A stretch of 35,971 bases of DNA from Prasinococcaceae sp. CCMP 1430 (Eukaryota > Prasinodermophyta > Palmophyllophyceae > Prasinococcales > Prasinococcaceae): contig RQSC01001045.1 of NCBI GenBank assembly GCA_013416795.1, positions 69,341 through 105,311 of the forward strand, in the 5' to 3' direction. Below, piece after piece: positions 32,932 to 35,971 of this stretch. Made by a program: the position numbers and the translations under genes. Under the pieces are notes generated by a model. The model was not told the origin of the DNA and did not search any database. It was given only the letters and a program-made list of their open reading frames with translations. How positions within the stretch are numbered: position 1 is the stretch's first letter; each line of letters opens with the position of its first letter.

Positions 32932-33729
32932 TCAGCCTCGCCGCGTCTTGTAGACCCGATTGGAGCCAGGCGGGCCCTTTTGCTTGGCGCGCTCGAAGAC
33001 CTGCTTTTGGTAGTATTCGAGCTCGTCAATACTCTCCATGATATCGGCGAGGGCGCGGTGGCCAGCAGCCTTGCGTGGCTTGCGCCGTTCAACGGAGGGC
33101 AGGAAGCGCCGCGTCACTTCCATAATAGAAGTCACGTCGACGATGCGGTAGTGGAGATGGTCCGCCAGACGGGGCATGTATCGCCGCAGGAAGTAGAGGT
33201 CGGCGTGCACGGAATTGCCTGCGAGCAGACCCACTTTTGGTGTCGGGATGTGCTCCCGGACGAAGGCGAGGACGGCATCCTCAGCCTCCTCCATCGACAC
33301 CCTCGAGTTGCGCACCTCTTCCGTGAGGCCGCTCGCGCCGTGGTGCTCCACGCACCACTCGTTCATGCCGGACAGAACCTCTTCCGGGTGGTGGATCACG
33401 AGATCCGGCCCTTTGAGGCGCTGGCGCAGCTTGCCGTCGGTGACGACGCACGCAATTTCGAGGATGGTGTGCTTTTCCACGTCTAGGCCGGTCATCTCCA
33501 GGTCGATCCACACGAGGGGCTGGACGAGCAGATCACCAGACTGGTCGATCTCACCGTCGTCGCGGGGCGATACCTCCTGCGCTGCCCCCTCGGTGGGGCT
33601 CCCACCGGCACACTTGCCCTCACCCCCCCCGCCGCCCTCGCCGCAACTCGCGGGCGAGAGCGACCGCGACCGCGCGCCGTCGCCGCCTCCTGCGGCTGTG
33701 AGCGCAGCGAAGTAGTTGCCGCAAGCCAT
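32932..33729 (-). CDS. REXO2: Oligoribonuclease (DEDDh 3'-5' exonuclease)
   Basis: Degrades 2-5-base RNA oligonucleotides to mononucleotides; in eukaryotes the enzyme acts in mitochondria and cytosol. ATG at 33729-33727, TGA at 32934-32932, 265 residues. All catalytic residues are present: D76 and E78 in LVWIDLEMTGLD, D177 in GNSVHADLYFLRRYMP, H224 and D229 in AAGHRALADIMESIDELEYY. The first 68 residues are Gly/Ser-rich and poorly conserved, possibly a targeting part. The frame is open further upstream, but that part is bacterial-type DNA in another frame, so the ATG at 33729 is preferred. Its upstream flank becomes bacterial within about 10-20 bases of the ATG, leaving no recognisable native promoter. 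Confidence 0.93.
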   Translation of the reverse strand: MACGNYFAALTAAGGGDGARSRSLSPASCGEGGGGGEGKCAGGSPTEGAAQEVSPRDDGEIDQSGDLLVQPLVWIDLEMTGLDVEKHTILEIACVVTDGKLRQRLKGPDLVIHHPEEVLSGMNEWCVEHHGASGLTEEVRNSRVSMEEAEDAVLAFVREHIPTPKVGLLAGNSVHADLYFLRRYMPRLADHLHYRIVDVTSIMEVTRRFLPSVERRKPRKAAGHRALADIMESIDELEYYQKQVFERAKQKGPPGSNRVYKTRRG

Positions 33730-33739
33730 CTTCCGCGCC

Positions 33740-33893
33740 GCCGCCGCTCGAGCACGCCGACATTGCGGTCGCGCCCGAAAGGATTCTCGCTCGCCACCGA
33801 GCCGAGCCCGTCGGTCGCGTCCGATTGCTGGGCGAGCGCCGGCGTCGCCAGCGCACAGCCGCCGAGCAGCAGGGTCCAGGCCGCGCGCTTCAC
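33740..33893 (-). pseudogene. 5' fragment of a bacterial outer-membrane beta-barrel-type protein
   Basis: GTG start at 33893-33891, then KRAAWTLLLGGCALATPALA, a textbook bacterial signal peptide (KR, hydrophobic core, ALA|QQ cleavage), then QSDATDGLGSVASENPFGRD and RNVGVLER. The ENPFxRDRNVxVxER wording is like the mature start of sphingomonad outer-membrane beta-barrel proteins (putative beta-barrel porin 2 type). The reading breaks near 33745, only about 15 bases from the oligoribonuclease ATG, so only about 50 residues remain. It cannot be a working gene here. Confidence 0.6.
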
Positions 33894-34110
33894 CGGCGCC
33901 CCAGCGTGACGAGCACCGGCCGGTGGTCCGATCCGGTCGCCGGCAGCTTCTCGGCCGAAACCAGCCCCCAGTCGGGCCCGGCATAGAGCTGGTCGATCGG
34001 CAGCATGGGAAGGGCGCGCGGCCAGCTCGGCAGCGCGCGGGTCATGCGGGTGAGCGGCGCGAAGCCTTGGTCTTGCGCATGCATCGCAGCGGCCCAGGGG
34101 GTGAGGTTCA
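33890..34110 (-). pseudogene. 3' fragment of a bacterial endonuclease/exonuclease/phosphatase-family protein
   Basis: The minus-strand reading NLTPWAAAMHAQDQGFAPLT, then RALPSWPRALPMLPIDQLYA and LPATGSDHRPVLVTLGRR, ends TGA at 33892-33890. It matches the C-terminal third of bacterial endonuclease/exonuclease/phosphatase (DNase I-like) proteins. P-I-D-Q-L precedes the conserved S-D-H-R-P-V, where His is catalytic. The usual D-F before N-L-T-P-W is replaced by L-M, which marks the right-hand junction near 34108-34113. The TGA overlaps the GTG of the next gene (GTGA at 33893-33890), a bacterial coupling arrangement. N-terminal two thirds missing. Confidence 0.7.
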
Positions 34111-34152
34111 TGAGACGCGTGAGCGCGCGTCGCCGAGTGCGGGCGCGCAGCG

Positions 34153-34718
34153 ATGGCACGGCAAGCGCCGCTCGGAGAGGCTGCGGTGCGCCTGGTGGGC
34201 GGCGTGGCGGCGGGCGCAGGCGGTGGCGGCGGCGGAGGCGTCTTGGCCATTGGCGGCACGAGCGCTGCTGCAGGCGCGGAAGAAGGCCCGAGCACGAGCG
34301 GCCTAGGCGCTCTAGATGCCGCGCTGGAAGCCGCGCGGCGCGGCGCGTGCCTGCGCCGCGGCATGAGCGAGGTGGGCAGAGACCCGGGCTCGGACTCAGA
34401 CTGCTCGGGCTCAGAGGCCGACGCCGATAATGCGCGGGCCGCAGCAGCGTGCGACGCCGCGCTGCAGCGCGTCATCTTGCGTGAGCGAGACCTGCCGCCG
34501 CGTGCCACGGGACGCTGCGCTGTGGGCCCGCTCACCGACGGCGGCGGCGCGCGTTCGGTGCTGCGCGCCGCTGCGCGCGCCAACGTGCAGGGCGCCGGCG
34601 AGAACGGCGGCGCCAATGTGGAAGCTGCCGACAGCGCTGACGGCGATGAGGACTCAGCCTACGAGGAGGGTATTGCCGCCGACATCGAGCGGCAGGTGGC
34701 GTCTGTTCGGGCAACCGA
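34153..34718 (+). CDS. CNRIP1-like protein, exon 1
   Basis: Candidate ATG at 34153 (MARQAPLGEAAVRLVGGVAA). The exon is Gly/Ala-rich, then acidic and Ser-rich (SEVGRDPGSDSDCSGSEADA), with ILRERDLPPRATGRCAVGPL in the middle; no domain is visible. It ends at an excellent donor CCGA|GTGAGT (34719) in phase 2. Splicing to 34905 keeps the frame and avoids the TGA at 34720. The start lies only about 40 bases from the bacterial-type segment, so a native upstream part may be missing. Confidence 0.6.
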
Positions 34719-34904
34719 GTGAGTCCTCTACACACCATACAGCCCCGCCCCATCTCGCTCGCGCGCTCAACGTCTCACGATGGCGCTGACCGGACGCGCC
34801 ATGCAACTTTCCGTGGCCACACGCGGGTGTCACACCGCCTCGCGCCGCGCGCTGCACCCACGTCCGGACTCGCGCCCGCCGCATTACGCTCTCACGCGCT
34901 ACAG

Positions 34905-35177
34905 CCGCTCGCTGGCCCCGCCGAGCGCGCTGGTGTACCTGAAGATGGACGTGCTCGACGCCAGCGACCACGCGGTCGGCCCACCGCACTTCAAGGCAGA
35001 GCCCGACGCACGCTTCGCCGACGACGACGGCGCGGGAGGCACCCTCAAGCTGTTGCACGGCGCGCGGTACGCGCTGCGCCTCAAGCTCGAGCCCGATCGC
35101 CTCGAGCCCGCGGGCAGCGGTGTCGAGGTGTGGGCAGAGGACGAGCTTGTGTGTGCGCTGCCACTGGTGCGAGGAAG
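34905..35177 (+). CDS. CNRIP1-like protein, exon 2 (core)
   Basis: Acceptor CGCTACAG ends at 34904; phase 2 is kept (GA|C). The reading SALVYLKMDVLDASDHAVGP, then FKAEPDARFADDD, then LKLLHGARYALRLKLEPDRL resembles the core of cannabinoid-receptor-interacting protein 1 (pattern FKxxxxxRF...TxKLLxGxxYxxxxKxxPxxL). In animals CNRIP1 binds the tail of the CB1 receptor and dampens its signalling; an alga has no CB1, so the role would differ. The donor GGAAG|GTGCGT is at 35177/35178, phase 2. The match is by pattern and of moderate strength. Confidence 0.55.
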
Positions 35178-35299
35178 GTGCGTGGCTAATGGCTGACCGC
35201 CGTGGCAGCGCCGCGACTGTCGCAGCGCACGCGCTTTGGCGCGCGTGCCGATGCGAGGCGCTGACAGGGGCCGATATGATGGCGCGACGCTCGTTTCAG

Positions 35300-35633
35300 G
35301 GCCAGCAATGACGGTGCAGGCTGGTGGGAGAGCGACGGCGCCTGGGTTTGCGCGCTGCTGCCGAGCGAGCAGGGCGCACGCGTACGGTTGCAGGTGCGCT
35401 GCGCTCTGACGCCGGCCTTCGGCGAGGCGGCGCTTCCGCTGCTCGCCAAGGTGTACGCTCCGGCGCACCCCCCCGTGGAGCGTGGGGGGCGCGCTGGCAC
35501 GGAAAGCGCGCGCGCGCCCGGGCGCAGGGGGGCGCCGCTCGAGGCGGTGGCGGCACGCCTCACGCGAGCGGAGACTGCCGACCCCAGCGGCGAGGCTGGT
35601 GTCCAATGGTGCCATCTCATCGGCGCGACGTGA
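35300..35633 (+). CDS. CNRIP1-like protein, last exon
   Basis: Acceptor TTTCAG ends at 35299; a second AG at 35304-35305 is six bases further and also in frame. The reading GWWESDGAWVCALLPSEQGA, then RVRLQVRCALTPAFGEAALP and LLAKVYAPAHPP could be the remaining beta strands of the CNRIP1-type sandwich. A low-complexity insert and CHLIGAT then lead to TGA at 35631-35633. With exons 1 and 2 the protein is 390 residues, much longer than animal CNRIP1 (about 164). Confidence 0.55.
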
Positions 35634-35971
35634 TGCCACGAGCGCGGCACCAGTCGCAGCGGCAGCAGCAGCAGCAGAGGGAGCAGCAGCAGCTGAGGCG
35701 GCGGCGCAGCGGCGGCGGCGGCGGCGGCGGCAGCAGCAGGCGCACATGCGCGCGCGCGCAGTATAATAAACCCTATATCATACTGTACCCTATTCGGCAA
35801 TTCCGGATTCAGAAGAGTTTGGGTTCCATGCACTCGAATGCGAACGCAGCCAAAGTCCGATTTCGGCGCGCGCACGCAGGAGCAGGCGCTGGGCGCGCGG
35901 CGCCGCCACAGGGCGCGAGCGCCGCGCGGGGGGATCCCCTCCCCCGCGCGCGCTCGCGCGATGGAGCCGCG
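35634..35971. other. 3' flank with CAG/GCA repeats
   Basis: After the stop come interrupted GCA/CAG and GGC trinucleotides (35655-35745), then an AT-richer patch with the poly(A) signal, then GC-rich sequence to the window end. No further gene is supported. Confidence 0.6.
35765..35770 (+). terminator. AATAAA polyadenylation signal of the CNRIP1-like gene
   Basis: AATAAA stands 131 bases after the TGA, in a short AT-rich patch (TATAATAAACCCTATATCAT). It is the best 3'-end signal for the gene. Confidence 0.55.

Larger units (their letters stand above)
33740..34112. other. Bacterial-type segment inserted between two divergent eukaryotic genes
   Basis: About 370 bases that read, on the minus strand, as the end of one bacterial gene and the start of the next with a GTGA overlap. 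Edges are estimated from where the bacterial protein readings stop making sense: near 33737-33750 (after the RDRNVGVLER reading) and near 34108-34113 (before the NLTPW reading). It could be contaminant sequence joined in assembly, or DNA transferred to the nucleus. Sphingomonads are frequent companions of algal cultures, so contamination is a live option. Confidence 0.75.

Noticed and set aside
1-35971. tRNA, rRNA and transposase genes
   Set aside because: I looked for T-loop words (GGTTCGAATCC-like), rRNA-like stretches and transposase or reverse transcriptase motifs and saw none; a covariance-model scan would be needed to exclude tRNAs fully.

Overview
The window is a GC-rich piece of a draft eukaryotic nuclear genome with two runs of N: one base at 4240 and 571 bases at 24906-25476. 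It carries short spliceosomal introns of about 118-186 bases, plus one of 374 bases that holds a microsatellite. Exocyst, Golgi-trafficking and translation-factor genes mark it as eukaryotic. A plastid-type ribosomal S1 exon, a transit-peptide-like protein and a cilia-type protein suggest a flagellated photosynthetic protist. A haptophyte-like alga is my guess; the sequence does not prove a lineage. || Layout. 1-1374 (+): 3' part of eIF2D. 1380-3480: dense (TG)n/(CA)n microsatellites holding isolated terminal exons of SYS1 (-), a WD40 protein (+) and an ankyrin protein (+). 3518-4170 (-): two exons of an unrecognised protein. 4171-4900: AT-richer spacer with a perfect 12-bp hairpin. 4916-8344 (+): sulfotransferase-GT8 glycosyltransferase fusion with a probable upstream membrane-anchor exon. 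8990-10243 (-): phytanoyl-CoA-dioxygenase-like protein. 10896-19187 (+): single-exon 2763-residue coiled-coil giant. 19372-19422: 51-base G run. 19537-21948 (-): ceramide-kinase-like lipid kinase. 21995-22465 (+): one exon of plastid-type ribosomal protein S1, with no later exons found. 23888-24728 (-): two-exon, probably plastid-targeted, unknown protein. Gap. 25477-26572 (+): EamA/DMT-type transporter, 5' end lost in the gap. 26810-28840 (-): cilia-type protein with repeated FKP motifs. 28841-30400: long divergent promoter region with hairpins and homopolymers. 30401-32902 (+): EXO84. 32932-33729 (-): oligoribonuclease. About 33740-34112: a bacterial-type segment. 34153-35633 (+): three-exon protein with a CNRIP1-like region. 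|| Working links. Most genes are housekeeping and not a shared pathway. EXO84 and SYS1 both serve Golgi or post-Golgi traffic. The sulfotransferase-GT8 fusion would make sulfated glycans in the Golgi, and the lipid kinase acts on membrane lipids. Gene pairs are tightly packed: EXO84 and oligoribonuclease stop codons are 29 bases apart. || Most notable: (1) a roughly 370-base segment that reads as two consecutive minus-strand bacterial (alphaproteobacterial/sphingomonad-like) genes overlapping by GTGA, lying exactly between two divergent eukaryotic genes; (2) a sulfotransferase joined to a GT8 glycosyltransferase in one reading frame; (3) a giant coiled-coil protein with LC8-type QT/QVD motifs; (4) orphan terminal exons stranded between microsatellites, which hints at collapse or rearrangement.
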